The notes beneath the pieces were generated by a model. It did not search any database. It was not told the origin of the DNA and worked only from the letters and a program-made list of their open reading frames with translations. Below are positions 8,056 through 17,592 of a stretch of DNA of 64,000 bases, piece by piece (the stretch's first letter is position 1; each line of letters starts with the position of its first letter). The stretch lies in NCBI RefSeq assembly GCF_001541095.1, contig NZ_LMXH01000001.1, forward strand, positions 1,638,842-1,702,841, given 5' to 3'. The stretch comes from Paenibacillus sp. FJAT-26967. Its GTDB lineage: Bacteria; Bacillota; Bacilli; Paenibacillales; NBRC-103111. Position numbers and translations under genes: made by a program.

Positions 8056-10149
8056 ATGGCAGACTCATTAGTGATTGTAGAATCACCGGCAAAAGCCAAA
8101 ACGATTGGGAAATATCTGGGAAGTAAATTTATCGTGAAAGCATCGATGGGTCATATCCGCGACCTTCCGAAGAGCCAGATCGGTGTTGAAGTAGAACGCG
8201 GTTTTGAACCGAAATATATAACGATCCGCGGCAAAGGCTCCATCTTAAAGGAATTGAAAGATGCCAGCAAAAAAGTGAAAAAAGTGTACCTCGCAGCTGA
8301 CCCGGATCGTGAAGGGGAAGCTATTGCCTGGCACTTGGCTCATTATTTAGAGCTGAACGAAACAGAAAATTGCCGCGTTGTTTTTAATGAAATTACGAAG
8401 CAGGCGGTTAAAGACGCTTTCAAAACTCCGCGTCCGATTAACATTGATCTGGTTAATGCGCAGCAGGCCCGTCGTATTCTTGATCGGCTTGTTGGTTACA
8501 AGATCAGCCCGCTGCTCTGGAAGAAAGTGAAGAAAGGCTTGTCGGCAGGACGGGTTCAATCGGTAGCGGTTAAGCTCATCATGGACCGCGAGAATGAAAT
8601 TAAAGCGTTTGTACCTGAGGAATATTGGACGATTACAGCGATGCTGCAAGCGGGCAAAGCGAATTTCGAAGCCAAATTCTACGGTATTGACGGTTCGAAG
8701 AAAGAATTGGGTTCGGAAGAAGAAGTCAATGCTATTCTGAAAGCGATTGAAGGCGCTCCTTTCATTGTAAAGGAAGTAAAGGAAAAGGAACGTCTCCGCA
8801 ACCCTTCTCCGCCTTTTATAACAAGCTCCATGCAGCAGGAAGCCGCGCGTAAGCTGAATTTCAGGGCGGCCAAGACCATGTCCGTAGCTCAGCAGTTATA
8901 TGAAGGAATTGATCTGGGAAAAGAAGGTACTGTCGGTCTTATTACATATATGCGTACCGATTCTACGAGAATTTCCCCGGTCGCCCAAGAGGAAGCTAAG
9001 GAATTTATCTTAGGCAAATATGGGGAGAACTTCTATCCTGAAACTCCTCGTGTCTATGTTAAAAAAGGCTCGAACACCCAGGATGCGCATGAGGGCATTC
9101 GTCCTTCATCTGTTTTGCGCGATCCGGATTCAGTTAAAGAATTTCTGTCGAGAGACCAATTTCGTCTCTATAAGCTGGTCTGGGAACGCTTCGTAGCCAG
9201 CCAAATGTCTTCTGCCGTGCTGGACACAATGACGATTGACCTGAATGTCAACAATGCTATGTTCCGTGCGGTTGGCTCCAAATTGAAATTCCCGGGTTTC
9301 ATGAAGGTGTATGTAGAAGGCAATGATGACGGCACCACGGAAGAAGACAAACTCCTTCCTCCGCTTTCATCGGGAGATGAAGTGGCTTCCAATGACATCG
9401 AGCCGAAGCAGCACTTCACCCAGCCGCCTCCACGCTATACGGAAGCTCGTCTGGTGCGATCTCTCGAAGAGCTGGGTATAGGGCGTCCGTCTACTTATGC
9501 CCCTACGCTGGAGACCATTCAGAAGCGCGGTTATGTGGCCATCGAAGAGAAGAAGTTCGTTCCTACCGAACTGGGGGATCTGGTCATTCAATTGATGGTC
9601 GAATTCTTTCCTGAGATTCTCGATGTTGAATTTACGGCCCAGATGGAAGAAGAGCTGGACCATGTAGGTGAAGGTAAGGAGAACTGGGTCAAGGTACTTG
9701 ATGAATTCTACACTTCCTTCGAGAAGCGGCTTGAATTTGCAGAGGAAGAAATGAAAGAGATCGAAATTCAAGACGAGGTTTCGGACGAAATTTGTGAGAA
9801 ATGCGGCAAGCATCTCGTTTACAAGATGGGCCGGTTCGGCAAATTTCTGGCATGTTCAGGATTCCCCGACTGCCGGAACACGAAACCGATTATTAAAGAT
9901 ATCGGTGTAACCTGTCCGAAATGTAAAGAAGGCAAGGTCGTGGAGCGGCGCAGTAAGAAAGGCCGTATTTTTTACGGTTGTGATCACTATCCTGAATGCG
10001 ACTTTGTCTCATGGGACAAACCGGTTGCACAGCCTTGTCCGAGCTGCGGCTCGATGATGATCGAGAAACGTACGAAGACAGCTGTAAATCACCAGTGCGT
10101 CGAGTGTGGTTTTAAAGAAGAACTCAAAGATGAAGAAGTAAATGATTAA
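8056..10149 (+). CDS. topA: DNA topoisomerase I (type IA)
   Basis: TopA relaxes negative supercoils by single-strand passage. The TOPRIM domain opens with [18 protein letters not shown] and has the acidic triad region [15 protein letters not shown]. The active-site tyrosine is Tyr298 in [10 protein letters not shown]. The C-terminus holds three four-Cys zinc ribbons: CEKC with a [15 protein letters not shown] partner, CPKC with YGCDHYPEC, and CPSC with CVEC. At 697 residues the length matches Bacillus. GGGAGGAGC lies about 10 bases before ATG. The 69-bp gap from dprA has no terminator. Confidence 0.98.
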   Translation: MADSLVIVESPAKAKTIGKYLGSKFIVKASMGHIRDLPKSQIGVEVERGFEPKYITIRGKGSILKELKDASKKVKKVYLAADPDREGEAIAWHLAHYLELNETENCRVVFNEITKQAVKDAFKTPRPINIDLVNAQQARRILDRLVGYKISPLLWKKVKKGLSAGRVQSVAVKLIMDRENEIKAFVPEEYWTITAMLQAGKANFEAKFYGIDGSKKELGSEEEVNAILKAIEGAPFIVKEVKEKERLRNPSPPFITSSMQQEAARKLNFRAAKTMSVAQQLYEGIDLGKEGTVGLITYMRTDSTRISPVAQEEAKEFILGKYGENFYPETPRVYVKKGSNTQDAHEGIRPSSVLRDPDSVKEFLSRDQFRLYKLVWERFVASQMSSAVLDTMTIDLNVNNAMFRAVGSKLKFPGFMKVYVEGNDDGTTEEDKLLPPLSSGDEVASNDIEPKQHFTQPPPRYTEARLVRSLEELGIGRPSTYAPTLETIQKRGYVAIEEKKFVPTELGDLVIQLMVEFFPEILDVEFTAQMEEELDHVGEGKENWVKVLDEFYTSFEKRLEFAEEEMKEIEIQDEVSDEICEKCGKHLVYKMGRFGKFLACSGFPDCRNTKPIIKDIGVTCPKCKEGKVVERRSKKGRIFYGCDHYPECDFVSWDKPVAQPCPSCGSMMIEKRTKTAVNHQCVECGFKEELKDEEVND

Positions 10150-10165
10150 ATTCGAGGTGTAGAAA

Positions 10166-11494
10166 TTGACAGCAGGACAAAGAGTAACTGTAATCGGAGC
10201 CGGCCTGGCAGGCAGTGAAGCCGCATTTCAAGTCGCCAGTCAGGGCGTGCCCGTAACTTTATATGAAATGCGTCCAGTACGCAAAACACCCGCGCATATT
10301 ACGGATAAATTTGCAGAGCTCGTGTGCAGTAATTCTCTGCGCGCCAATGGTTTAACGAATGCGGTCGGCGTCCTTAAACAAGAAATGAGAGTACTCAATT
10401 CTCTGATTCTTGCCAGTGCCGACAAGCACTCCGTACCGGCGGGAGGAGCGCTTGCCGTAGACCGGGACGGCTTCTCGGGCGAAATCACAGATACGCTGAG
10501 AAATCATCCGCTGATTGAGGTTCGTAATGAGGAGCTGACTGAGCTTCCTGATGGTATTACCATTGTAGCTTCAGGCCCTTTAACTTCCCCGGCATTGTCG
10601 GCAAGACTTCAGGAGCTGATGGGTGAAGAGTACCTTTATTTCTACGATGCGGCCGCTCCGATTATCGAGAAAGATTCGATCGATATGAGCAAGGTTTATC
10701 TGGCTTCCAGGTATGACAAAGGGGAAGCGGCTTATCTGAACTGCCCAATGACCGAGGAAGAGTTTGATGCCTTCTACGACGCTTTGATTCATGCCGAAAC
10801 GGCTCCGATTAAAGAATTTGAGAAGGAAATTTACTTTGAAGGCTGTATGCCGATCGAAGTCATGGCAAGAAGAGGTAAGCAGACGGCCTTGTACGGCCCT
10901 ATGAAACCGGTAGGACTGGTGAACCCGCATACAGGCGAGCTGCCTCATGCGGTCGTCCAGCTCCGTCAGGATAACGCGGCAGGTACGTTGTATAATCTCG
11001 TAGGATTTCAGACCCATCTGAAATGGGGCGAACAGAAGCGTGTTCTCTCCATGATTCCGGGTCTTGAGAATGCCGAATTCGTAAGATATGGCGTTATGCA
11101 CCGGAATACTTTTATCAATTCACCAAGCCAGCTTAGGCCAACCTACCAGTTCAAAAACCGGGATCAGTTGTTCTTCGCCGGTCAGATGACGGGTGTGGAA
11201 GGTTATGTGGAATCAGCAGCTTCCGGCCTAATTGCTGGTATTAATGCAGGCAGGTTGGCACGTGGCTTGGAATGTCTCGTTTTCCCGAGTGAAACGACCC
11301 TGGGCGGTATGGCGCAGTACATCACAACCGCCGATACAAAACATTTTCAACCGATGAATGCTAACTTCGGACTTTACCCGCCGCTGGCTGAGAAAATCCG
11401 TAATAAAAAATTGAAGATTGAAAAGCTGGCTGAACGTGCGATTGAAAGTATTCAGAATTTTTCGCAAAATCATGTACAACCGCCTTGTAACTGA
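10166..11494 (+). CDS. trmFO: Methylenetetrahydrofolate-tRNA-(uracil-5-)-methyltransferase TrmFO
   Basis: TrmFO makes ribothymidine at position 54 of the tRNA T-loop, using methylene-folate and FAD. The N-terminal dinucleotide site [12 protein letters not shown] and the CSNSLRANG motif with Cys54 are present. The second family cysteine lies in [40 protein letters not shown] and [19 protein letters not shown] are also seen. TTG start at 10166 follows GAGGTG by 6 bases and lies 16 bp after topA. In Bacillus the next gene is xerC/codV; here 159 bp of non-coding DNA leads to hslV. Confidence 0.97.
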   Translation: MTAGQRVTVIGAGLAGSEAAFQVASQGVPVTLYEMRPVRKTPAHITDKFAELVCSNSLRANGLTNAVGVLKQEMRVLNSLILASADKHSVPAGGALAVDRDGFSGEITDTLRNHPLIEVRNEELTELPDGITIVASGPLTSPALSARLQELMGEEYLYFYDAAAPIIEKDSIDMSKVYLASRYDKGEAAYLNCPMTEEEFDAFYDALIHAETAPIKEFEKEIYFEGCMPIEVMARRGKQTALYGPMKPVGLVNPHTGELPHAVVQLRQDNAAGTLYNLVGFQTHLKWGEQKRVLSMIPGLENAEFVRYGVMHRNTFINSPSQLRPTYQFKNRDQLFFAGQMTGVEGYVESAASGLIAGINAGRLARGLECLVFPSETTLGGMAQYITTADTKHFQPMNANFGLYPPLAEKIRNKKLKIEKLAERAIESIQNFSQNHVQPPCN

Positions 11495-11563
11495 AACCTC
11501 GGCTGTGTTACGATAAAATTGTTTTGAACGCTTTGTTTGTGCGTATACATGAAATTAACAATG

Positions 11564-11605
11564 GAAGCAGCATCAAAACGACCTTTTGCTGCTGCTTCTT
11601 ATTTT
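11564..11605 (+). terminator. Possible weak terminator or attenuator between trmFO and hslV
   Basis: GAAGCAGCA (11564-11572) pairs perfectly with TGCTGCTTC (11590-11598). The loop is 17 bases, and TTATTTTCC follows instead of an uninterrupted T-run. It is the main feature of the gap where other Bacillota carry xerC. Confidence 0.45.
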
Positions 11606-11653
11606 CCGCTCTGCTAGATACAGGCTTTACAGGAAAGAATTGAGGGGTGACTT

Positions 11654-12205
11654 ATGGATCCTACGAATGCTACATTTCATGCAACGACTATTTTTGCCAT
11701 CCGTAAGGATGGACGGGGTGCGATTGCAGGTGATGGCCAGGTGACCTTCGGTAACAGTATGATTATGAAGAATACCGCTAAGAAGGTCCGCAGGTTGTAC
11801 CGGGGCAAAGTCATCTCCGGCTTCGCAGGTTCTGTTGCGGATGCGATTACTTTGTTTGAGAAGTTTGAAGGCAAACTGGAGGAGCATCACGGCAACCTTC
11901 AGCGTGCGGCAGTAGAACTGGCCAAGGAATGGCGTTCTGACCGTGTGCTGCGTAAACTGGAAGCGATGATGATCGTAATGGATGAATCCGGACTGCTGCT
12001 TATATCCGGTAACGGTGAAATTATTGAGCCGGATGACGGAATCGTAGCGATTGGTTCAGGCGGAAGCTTTGCACTGGCTGCAGGACGGGCATTGTCCAGG
12101 TATGCTCCCGAAATGAACCCGACGGAAATCGCAAAAGCCGCGCTTGAAATGGCCGCTGACATATGCGTATATACGAACCACAATATTATCGTCGAAGAAA
12201 TATAG
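11654..12205 (+). CDS. hslV: ATP-dependent protease HslV (ClpQ/CodW) peptidase subunit
   Basis: HslV is the proteasome-like peptidase ring that works with HslU. The core is orthodox: [74 protein letters not shown]. In enterobacteria the mature enzyme begins at the first Thr of TT; that is Thr11 here. A ten-residue extension precedes it ([10 protein letters not shown]). Bacillus CodW also has an N-terminal extension but uses a Ser exposed after Met removal. Here position 2 is Asp, so the catalytic N-terminus must arise in some other way (see findings). AGGGGTGAC precedes the ATG. Confidence 0.96.
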   Translation: MDPTNATFHATTIFAIRKDGRGAIAGDGQVTFGNSMIMKNTAKKVRRLYRGKVISGFAGSVADAITLFEKFEGKLEEHHGNLQRAAVELAKEWRSDRVLRKLEAMMIVMDESGLLLISGNGEIIEPDDGIVAIGSGGSFALAAGRALSRYAPEMNPTEIAKAALEMAADICVYTNHNIIVEEI

Positions 12206-12286
12206 GAACTGTCGGGACCAGAGACATTCGTATGCTGATTACCGGTGCAGTGAAGTGGAACAAGTAATCATGAAGGAGGGGTTCAT

Positions 12287-13687
12287 TTGAGCACAAGCTC
12301 ACTTACTCCAAGACAAATCGTTCAGGAATTGGATCGCTATATAGTCGGCCAGAAGCAGGCTAAGAAATCGGTAGCGGTTGCTCTGCGCAACCGTTACCGC
12401 CGCAGCAGACTTGATGAGTCCATGCGTGATGAAATTGTTCCGAAGAACATTCTAATGATCGGGCCGACGGGTGTCGGTAAGACAGAGATAGCGCGCCGCC
12501 TGGCTAAGCTTGTTGGCGCCCCTTTCGTCAAGCTGGAGGCTACAAAATTTACTGAGGTCGGTTATGTGGGCCGCGATGTAGAATCTATGGTCCGTGATCT
12601 CGTGGAGACGTCTATTCGTATGGTTAAAAGCGAGCGGACTGAGAAGGTCAAGGACAAGGCAGAGGAGCTGGCCAATGAGCGTCTGGTTGCGATTCTAGCG
12701 CCAAGTGCAGCACGGCAGAAGTTCCAGCGCAACCCGCTTGAAATGATATTCGGCAATCAGCAGTCGCAGCCCGAGCCGGATGAGGAAGAGAAGGACCCTG
12801 CTCTTGCTACTAAACGTTCGCAAATTATGGAGCAGTTAAAACGCGGCGAACTCGAGAATGTGATGGTTGAAGTAGACGTTGAAGATAATTCTCCTTCGAT
12901 GCTGGATATGTTATCCGGTCAAGGCAATGACCAGGCTGGCATGAACATGCAGGAGATGTTCGGCAGCTTATTGCCCAAAAAGACGAAGAAACGCAAGCTG
13001 CCGGTTAAGGAAGCCCGTAAAGTGCTGACACAAGATGAAGCGCAGAAATTAATCGATATGGACGAAGTGATACAGGAATCGGTCCAAAGAGCGGAACAAT
13101 CCGGTATCATCTTCCTGGATGAGATAGATAAAATAGCGGGTGGCGGACGCGGCAGCGGAGGCCCCGATGTATCCCGTGAAGGCGTCCAGAGAGACATTCT
13201 GCCTATCGTGGAAGGTTCTACGGTTATGACCAAATACGGCCCTGTTAAAACCGACTACGTGCTGTTTATAGCCGCAGGTGCTTTTCATGTTTCCAAACCT
13301 TCTGATTTGATTCCGGAACTGCAGGGGCGTTTTCCGATTCGGGTTGAGCTCAGTAATTTGACGCTTGATGATTTTGTGCTGATTCTGAAAGAGCCTAAAA
13401 ACGCTCTGACGAAGCAGTATACGGCTTTACTTGAAACCGAAGGCATCAAAGTGGAGTTCAGTCAGGCTGCCATTGAAGAAATTGCACGGATTGCAGTAGA
13501 TGTAAATCAGAGCACAGAAAATATAGGAGCGCGCAGACTCCATACTATTCTGGAGAAGCTTCTGGAAGATTTGTCTTTCGAGGCACCGGAGCTTAATCTG
13601 GAAGAAATCATTATAACACCGGAATATGTTCGTGAGAAGCTGGGCGATATCGTCCGGGATCGCGATTTAAGCCAATATATTTTATAA
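12287..13687 (+). CDS. hslU: ATP-dependent protease ATPase subunit HslU (ClpY/CodX)
   Basis: HslU is the AAA+ unfoldase that feeds substrates to HslV. It opens [21 protein letters not shown]. Walker A GPTGVGKT is at residues 59-66, followed by the [17 protein letters not shown] pore region. The I-domain runs from about 110 to 240 and is charged and glutamine-rich. Walker B is [11 protein letters not shown]. The C-terminal sensor-2 region includes [18 protein letters not shown], and the protein ends DRDLSQYIL, the tail that inserts between HslV subunits. TTG start follows AAGGAGGGG by 5 bases. Length 466 matches Bacillus. Confidence 0.98.
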   Translation: MSTSSLTPRQIVQELDRYIVGQKQAKKSVAVALRNRYRRSRLDESMRDEIVPKNILMIGPTGVGKTEIARRLAKLVGAPFVKLEATKFTEVGYVGRDVESMVRDLVETSIRMVKSERTEKVKDKAEELANERLVAILAPSAARQKFQRNPLEMIFGNQQSQPEPDEEEKDPALATKRSQIMEQLKRGELENVMVEVDVEDNSPSMLDMLSGQGNDQAGMNMQEMFGSLLPKKTKKRKLPVKEARKVLTQDEAQKLIDMDEVIQESVQRAEQSGIIFLDEIDKIAGGGRGSGGPDVSREGVQRDILPIVEGSTVMTKYGPVKTDYVLFIAAGAFHVSKPSDLIPELQGRFPIRVELSNLTLDDFVLILKEPKNALTKQYTALLETEGIKVEFSQAAIEEIARIAVDVNQSTENIGARRLHTILEKLLEDLSFEAPELNLEEIIITPEYVREKLGDIVRDRDLSQYIL

Positions 13688-13714
13688 ACCGAAAGACGTA
13701 TGTGTCTTCGGTTT
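13686..13714 (+). terminator. Hairpin overlapping the hslU stop, ahead of codY
   Basis: AAACCGAAAGAC pairs with GTCTTCGGTTT with one bulged A. The stem starts within the hslU stop codon. A weak T-rich stretch (GATTCTTTTTG) follows about 5 bases later. It could act as a partial terminator that lowers codY read-through. Confidence 0.5.
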
Positions 13715-13757
13715 GTGATTCTTTTTGTATGATTGTAGGATTGTAGGAGGCTAGCCA

Positions 13758-14543
13758 ATGACCTTGTTGAATAAAACGAGAAGGCTGAACCGCTTGCTGC
13801 AGAAAGAAGCAGTAAGCGCCGTCAGTTTTATGGATATGGCCGAGGTACTTCGTGATACGATTCACGCGAATGTTTACGTCGCCAGCAGGCGCGGTAAAAT
13901 TCTGGGCTTCGCTACCACCAATGAGCTCCCGGCATCGGCATTAAACCGTATTGTAGAGGAAGATCGCCGTTTTTCTTCTGAATTCAATCATTTTTTATTG
14001 CGAGTGGATGAAACGACTTCAGATAAAGAAGCGGTAGAAATGTTTCCGACATTTGTAGAAGAAATGAAAATTTTGAGAGAATATACCCACTTCACCATTG
14101 TGCCTATTTTAGGAGGAGGAGACAGATTAGGGACTTTGGTCCTATGTCGGACTCATTCTGAATTTATCGATGATGATCTGATTTTAGCAGAATATGGATC
14201 AACTGTAGTAGCGATGGAAATTCTTCACATGCGGGCAGAAGAAGTGGAACAGGAAGCTAGAAGTAAAGCGGTTGTACAGGTAGCAATTGGATCGCTTTCT
14301 TTCAGTGAGCTGGAAGCTGTAGAGCATATTTTTGAAGAACTAGAAGGAAAAGAAGGACTTCTCGTGGCAAGCAAAATTGCAGATCGGGTTGGAATCACTC
14401 GTTCCGTTATTGTAAATGCTCTACGAAAGTTGGAAAGTGCTGGAGTGATCGAAACTCGTTCGCTTGGCATGAAAGGAACGTATATTCGTATATTGAATGA
14501 CCAGCTTATGCGTGCAATTGACCAAGTGAAATCCAAAATGTAA
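13758..14543 (+). CDS. codY: GTP- and branched-chain-amino-acid-sensing transcriptional repressor CodY
   Basis: CodY is the global nutrient regulator of low-GC Gram-positives. The N-terminal GAF-like ligand domain (residues 1-155) opens MTLLNKTRRLNRLLQKEA and includes VLRDTIHANVYVASRRGKILG and FVEEMKILREYTHFTIVPILGGGDRLGTLVL. The C-terminal winged helix-turn-helix has VASKIADRVGITRSVIVNALRKL, then SAGVIETRSLGMKGTYI. Length 261 is close to the Bacillus 259. TTGTAGGAGG precedes the ATG. It lies next to the fla/che operon, as in Bacillus, where CodY represses motility. A strong terminator follows. Confidence 0.98.
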   Translation: MTLLNKTRRLNRLLQKEAVSAVSFMDMAEVLRDTIHANVYVASRRGKILGFATTNELPASALNRIVEEDRRFSSEFNHFLLRVDETTSDKEAVEMFPTFVEEMKILREYTHFTIVPILGGGDRLGTLVLCRTHSEFIDDDLILAEYGSTVVAMEILHMRAEEVEQEARSKAVVQVAIGSLSFSELEAVEHIFEELEGKEGLLVASKIADRVGITRSVIVNALRKLESAGVIETRSLGMKGTYIRILNDQLMRAIDQVKSKM

Positions 14544-14575
14544 CAAAATTCTCATAGTTTTACTTAGTGCGAAAC

Positions 14576-14608
14576 AAAGCCCTTTCTCCTAAAGATAGGG
14601 CTTTTTTC
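14576..14608 (+). terminator. Intrinsic terminator after codY
   Basis: AAAGCCCT (14576-14583) pairs with AGGGCTTT (14597-14604). The run TTTTTT overlaps the right arm and continues into CTT. It separates the hslVU-codY unit from the flagellar operon. Confidence 0.88.
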
Positions 14609-14762
14609 TTATTGTCTATTTCCATTGTTTTCTTCATGATAATTTTAGCAACATTATTCTACATAATGTATACACTCTGAATATTCTTGTGTCGAAGTTA
14701 GGAGGAATGTGAAGTTTCGTTATGGAATAAAGTTTCATAAAGATAACGAAGGTGGGGTAACC
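14609..14762 (+). promoter_or_regulatory. Upstream region of the fla/che operon
   Basis: This 154-bp AT-rich stretch must hold the operon's main promoter. CATAAT at 14662-14667 could be a -10, but the -35 is poor. No SigD-type GCCGATAA box is evident. AATTTTAGCAACATT at 14641-14655 matches the CodY consensus AATTTTCWGAAAATT at 11 of 15 positions. An AGGAGG at 14700-14705 has only an ATG-TGA and a GTG closely after it, so it may be vestigial. The used ribosome site is AAGGTGGGG before 14763. Confidence 0.45.
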
Positions 14763-15176
14763 ATGTTTTTGCTAAATCAGACCGGGTTCCAGTGGATGGA
14801 GAAATCATTAGATGCATCCGCACTCCGGCAGCGTGTGATTGCTAACAACGTGGCCAACGCCGACACTCCTCATTTTAAAAGGTCAGACGTTGTGTTCGAA
14901 GAACTGCTGAAAGGGACAATGAATGGTTCACAGCCAGTTTTGGAAGGCGTTCGTTCAAATTCGAAGCATTTCAGAATCCCGCCCAATACCAACTTACCCG
15001 CTAACCCAATAGTTGAAACAGGGCAGATGTCCGTTATGAACAACAATTTAAACAATGTCGACATGGACTACGAGATGTCATTGATGGCCAAAAATCAGCT
15101 AAAATACAACACGATCATACAAGAGATGAACAACGAGTTCCGCAAGCTTAAAATTGCCATGGATGGGAGAAGGTAA
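14763..15176 (+). CDS. flgB: Flagellar basal-body rod protein FlgB
   Basis: FlgB is a proximal rod subunit. The N-terminal rod signature is clear: MEKSLDASALRQRVIANNVANADTPHFKR. The C-terminal helix (NNNLNNVDMDYEMSLMAKNQLKYNTIIQEMNNEFRKLKIAM) pairs with it in the rod coiled coil. ATG at 14763 follows AAGGTGGGG by 5 bases and gives 137 residues, normal for the family. An in-frame GTG at 14709 would add 18 residues not seen in FlgB. It is the first gene of the 31.6-kb fla/che operon. Confidence 0.96.
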   Translation: MFLLNQTGFQWMEKSLDASALRQRVIANNVANADTPHFKRSDVVFEELLKGTMNGSQPVLEGVRSNSKHFRIPPNTNLPANPIVETGQMSVMNNNLNNVDMDYEMSLMAKNQLKYNTIIQEMNNEFRKLKIAMDGRR

Positions 15177-15179
15177 CAG

Positions 15180-15629
15180 ATGAGAATAACGAACAGTTTT
15201 GACATCAGTTCATCGGCTTTGACGGCTCAACGATTGAGGATGGATGTTATTTCCTCCAACATTGCTAATGCGGATACAACGAGAGCATCTTTTGTGGATG
15301 GACAATGGTCGCCTTATCAGAGAAAAATCGTATCCGTTGAACCGAAAGGGCAACCTTCATTTGCACAAATGTTGAACACGGCAATGACTGATGGAACCGG
15401 ACAAGGGGTTCGGGTATCCAGTATTACCGGAGATACAACACCATTCAAGCAAGTGTACAATCCGACTCATCCTGATGCAAACCAAGAAGGATACGTCATG
15501 ATGCCGAATGTTGATGTTGCAAAAGAAATGATTGATATGATCTCAGCAACCCGCTCTTACGAAGCCAACGTGACCGCGCTCAATGCAAGCAAGAGTATGA
15601 TCATGAAAGCACTCGAAATCGGCAGATAA
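15180..15629 (+). CDS. flgC: Flagellar basal-body rod protein FlgC
   Basis: FlgC is a second proximal rod subunit of 149 residues. It begins MRITNSFDISSSALTAQRLRMDVISSNIANADTT, the flg_bb_rod pattern. It ends with the partner helix NVDVAKEMIDMISATRSYEANVTALNASKSMIMKALEIGR. The start lies 3 bp after flgB, with GGGAGAAGG as its ribosome site, so translation is coupled. Confidence 0.97.
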   Translation: MRITNSFDISSSALTAQRLRMDVISSNIANADTTRASFVDGQWSPYQRKIVSVEPKGQPSFAQMLNTAMTDGTGQGVRVSSITGDTTPFKQVYNPTHPDANQEGYVMMPNVDVAKEMIDMISATRSYEANVTALNASKSMIMKALEIGR

Positions 15630-15650
15630 TAGCACAAAGGGGATATTCAT

Positions 15651-15962
15651 TTGATTAACAATACCTATTTGAATGCATTTAGTCCGGTAGGCAATCTAAA
15701 ACAGCCGGCTGTAAGCCAAACAGTAAGTGCATCAGATGTGACGAATCAATTTTCTTCATTTCTGAATAATGCGATTAACGGACTGAACGGTGACCAGCAG
15801 GCCGTTGAAAAGTTGAACCAGCAGTTTGCCAAAGGCGAGTTATCGGACGTCCATCAATTGATGATCGCATCCGAGAAAGCATCACTCGGTCTAGAGTTCA
15901 CCGTACAGGTGCGCAATAAAGCGATGGAAGCTTATCAGGAAATCATGCGGATGCAGTTATAA
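15651..15962 (+). CDS. fliE: Flagellar hook-basal body complex protein FliE
   Basis: FliE joins the MS ring to the rod. The 103-residue protein is helical in its C-terminal half (SFLNNAINGLNGDQQAVEKLNQQFAKGELSDVHQLMIASEKASLGLEFTVQVRNKAMEAYQEIMRMQL), the typical FliE signature. TTG at 15651 follows AAAGGGGA by 7 bases. It is placed between flgC and fliF as in Bacillus. Confidence 0.95.
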   Translation: MINNTYLNAFSPVGNLKQPAVSQTVSASDVTNQFSSFLNNAINGLNGDQQAVEKLNQQFAKGELSDVHQLMIASEKASLGLEFTVQVRNKAMEAYQEIMRMQL

Positions 15963-16008
15963 TAAACGGCCGTATGAGGAGATTGATTGAATCGGATGGG
16001 GTGACATT

Positions 16009-17580
16009 GTGAACGAAAGATTGCTCCAGTATTGGGAGAAGGCCAAACAATATTGGAATCAATATAATAAAACGACCAAACTTGCTTTCATCGGCACGTT
16101 AGTCGTTCTGATTCTGACGATTGGAATCATCAGTTATAATCTGGCCAAGACAGAATATGCGCTCGCTTATACGGATTTGCAGCCGGCTGACGCAGCGGCA
16201 ATCAAAGGGTACTTGGATACAGCAGCTATTCCATATGTACTAAGTCCGGATGGGAAAAGCATCGAAGTGCCGAAGAGCGAAGTAGCCAGCGTCAAGCTGG
16301 GAGTTGAGTCGCAAGGCCTTAACAAGGGCAGCTCAATCGGATATGAGTCTTTCGCTACCGATAGCGCATTCGGTATGACGGATAACGAGTTCAGAGTCAA
16401 ACATTTAAGTGCTGTTCAAGGCGAACTTCAGCAGTTGATTAACTCGAATCAATCGATTGAGAAATCAAAAGTATTGATTTCGATGCCGGACGAAACAGTT
16501 TTTCTGGCCAAAGAGAAGCAAGAAGCTACTGCTTCCGTAATGCTGAACGTTAAAAAAGGATATACACTGGATCAAGCTCAGGTTGATACCATTTACAATT
16601 TGGTTTCTCATAGCGTGAGAAACTTGCCGATCCAGAATATTACAATTTCTGACCAGTACGGTCAGTTCCTTGCTTATTCTAAAGAATCGAACATGGGTCA
16701 GTCTTCAAATCTGGCTCAGAGCCATCTTGAAATTGAGCGTAAGTTTGAAGCGAAGGTTCAAAGCAGTGTAACGAATCTGCTGAATAAAATGCTTGGCGCC
16801 GATAAAGCGGTCGTGAGTGTATTCTCGACCATGAACTTCGATCAGAAGAAATCGGTCGAGCAGCTTGTAACAGCTCCGAACGTTCAAGATAACAGAGGGC
16901 TGGAAATTTCCACTCAGGAATCGAACAAAAGCTCGACTAGTGCTGGCGGGGCCGCCGGAGGAGTTGCTGGAACAGGACAAACGGATGTACCGGGCTACCC
17001 TGGGGCAGCTGGTTCCGGAAACGCTAATTCGGAAGAAAGCTCCAAAACGGTTAATTATGAAGTGAATAAAATCACGAATGACATTATCCAGACACCTTAT
17101 GTAGTCAAAGATTTGGGTATTAACATTGCATTTGATTCTACAGGCAGAGATCAGGCTGCAAACGATAATTTACAAAGATTAATTACAGATCAGATGGCGA
17201 ATATTGTACGGACGGCACTGGCGGATAACAAACAAGAATATACAGCCGATCAGATTAGAGGAAGAGTAACCGTTACTCCTCAGAGTTTCGCGGCACAGCC
17301 TGGCTTATCCGGAACGGATTGGAACAATTATTTGATGTACGGCGGAATCGGACTTGCTGCCTTGCTGTTAGGTGCGCTCGGTATGTATGCGATCCGAAGA
17401 AAGAAAAAAGCGGCGGAAGAAGAAGAATTGGATCTTGCACCTGCTAAGGTAGAGTACCCGACCATTGATATTGAGAACGCATCGAACGAGAACCAGGTGC
17501 GCAAGCAATTAGAGACATTAGCCAAAAAGAAGCCGGATGAATTCGTTAATTTGTTACGGACATGGCTTGTCGATGAATAG
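16009..17580 (+). CDS. fliF: Flagellar MS-ring protein FliF
   Basis: FliF forms the membrane and supramembrane ring. There are two transmembrane segments: LAFIGTLVVLILTIGIISYNLA near residues 25-46, and one near residue 445 (GGIGLAALLLGALGMYAI). The large extracytoplasmic part carries the ring-building motifs (YTDLQPADAAAIKGYL, VLISMPDETVF, SVMLNVKKG, LVSHSVRNLPIQNITI). A Gly- and Ser-rich loop is found around 305-345 (SAGGAAGGVAGTGQ). The cytoplasmic C-terminus, ending FVNLLRTWLVDE, is the FliG-binding tail. GTG start at 16009 follows ATGGGGTGAC. Length 523 is normal. Confidence 0.97.
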   Translation: MNERLLQYWEKAKQYWNQYNKTTKLAFIGTLVVLILTIGIISYNLAKTEYALAYTDLQPADAAAIKGYLDTAAIPYVLSPDGKSIEVPKSEVASVKLGVESQGLNKGSSIGYESFATDSAFGMTDNEFRVKHLSAVQGELQQLINSNQSIEKSKVLISMPDETVFLAKEKQEATASVMLNVKKGYTLDQAQVDTIYNLVSHSVRNLPIQNITISDQYGQFLAYSKESNMGQSSNLAQSHLEIERKFEAKVQSSVTNLLNKMLGADKAVVSVFSTMNFDQKKSVEQLVTAPNVQDNRGLEISTQESNKSSTSAGGAAGGVAGTGQTDVPGYPGAAGSGNANSEESSKTVNYEVNKITNDIIQTPYVVKDLGINIAFDSTGRDQAANDNLQRLITDQMANIVRTALADNKQEYTADQIRGRVTVTPQSFAAQPGLSGTDWNNYLMYGGIGLAALLLGALGMYAIRRKKKAAEEEELDLAPAKVEYPTIDIENASNENQVRKQLETLAKKKPDEFVNLLRTWLVDE

Positions 17581-17592
17581 AGGTGTGAGTGA

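Noticed and set aside
14700-14715. Leader peptide or FlgB extension at the first AGGAGG
   Set aside because: ATG is followed at once by TGA, and the GTG start sits only 3 bases from the ribosome site; FlgB homologues start at 14763.
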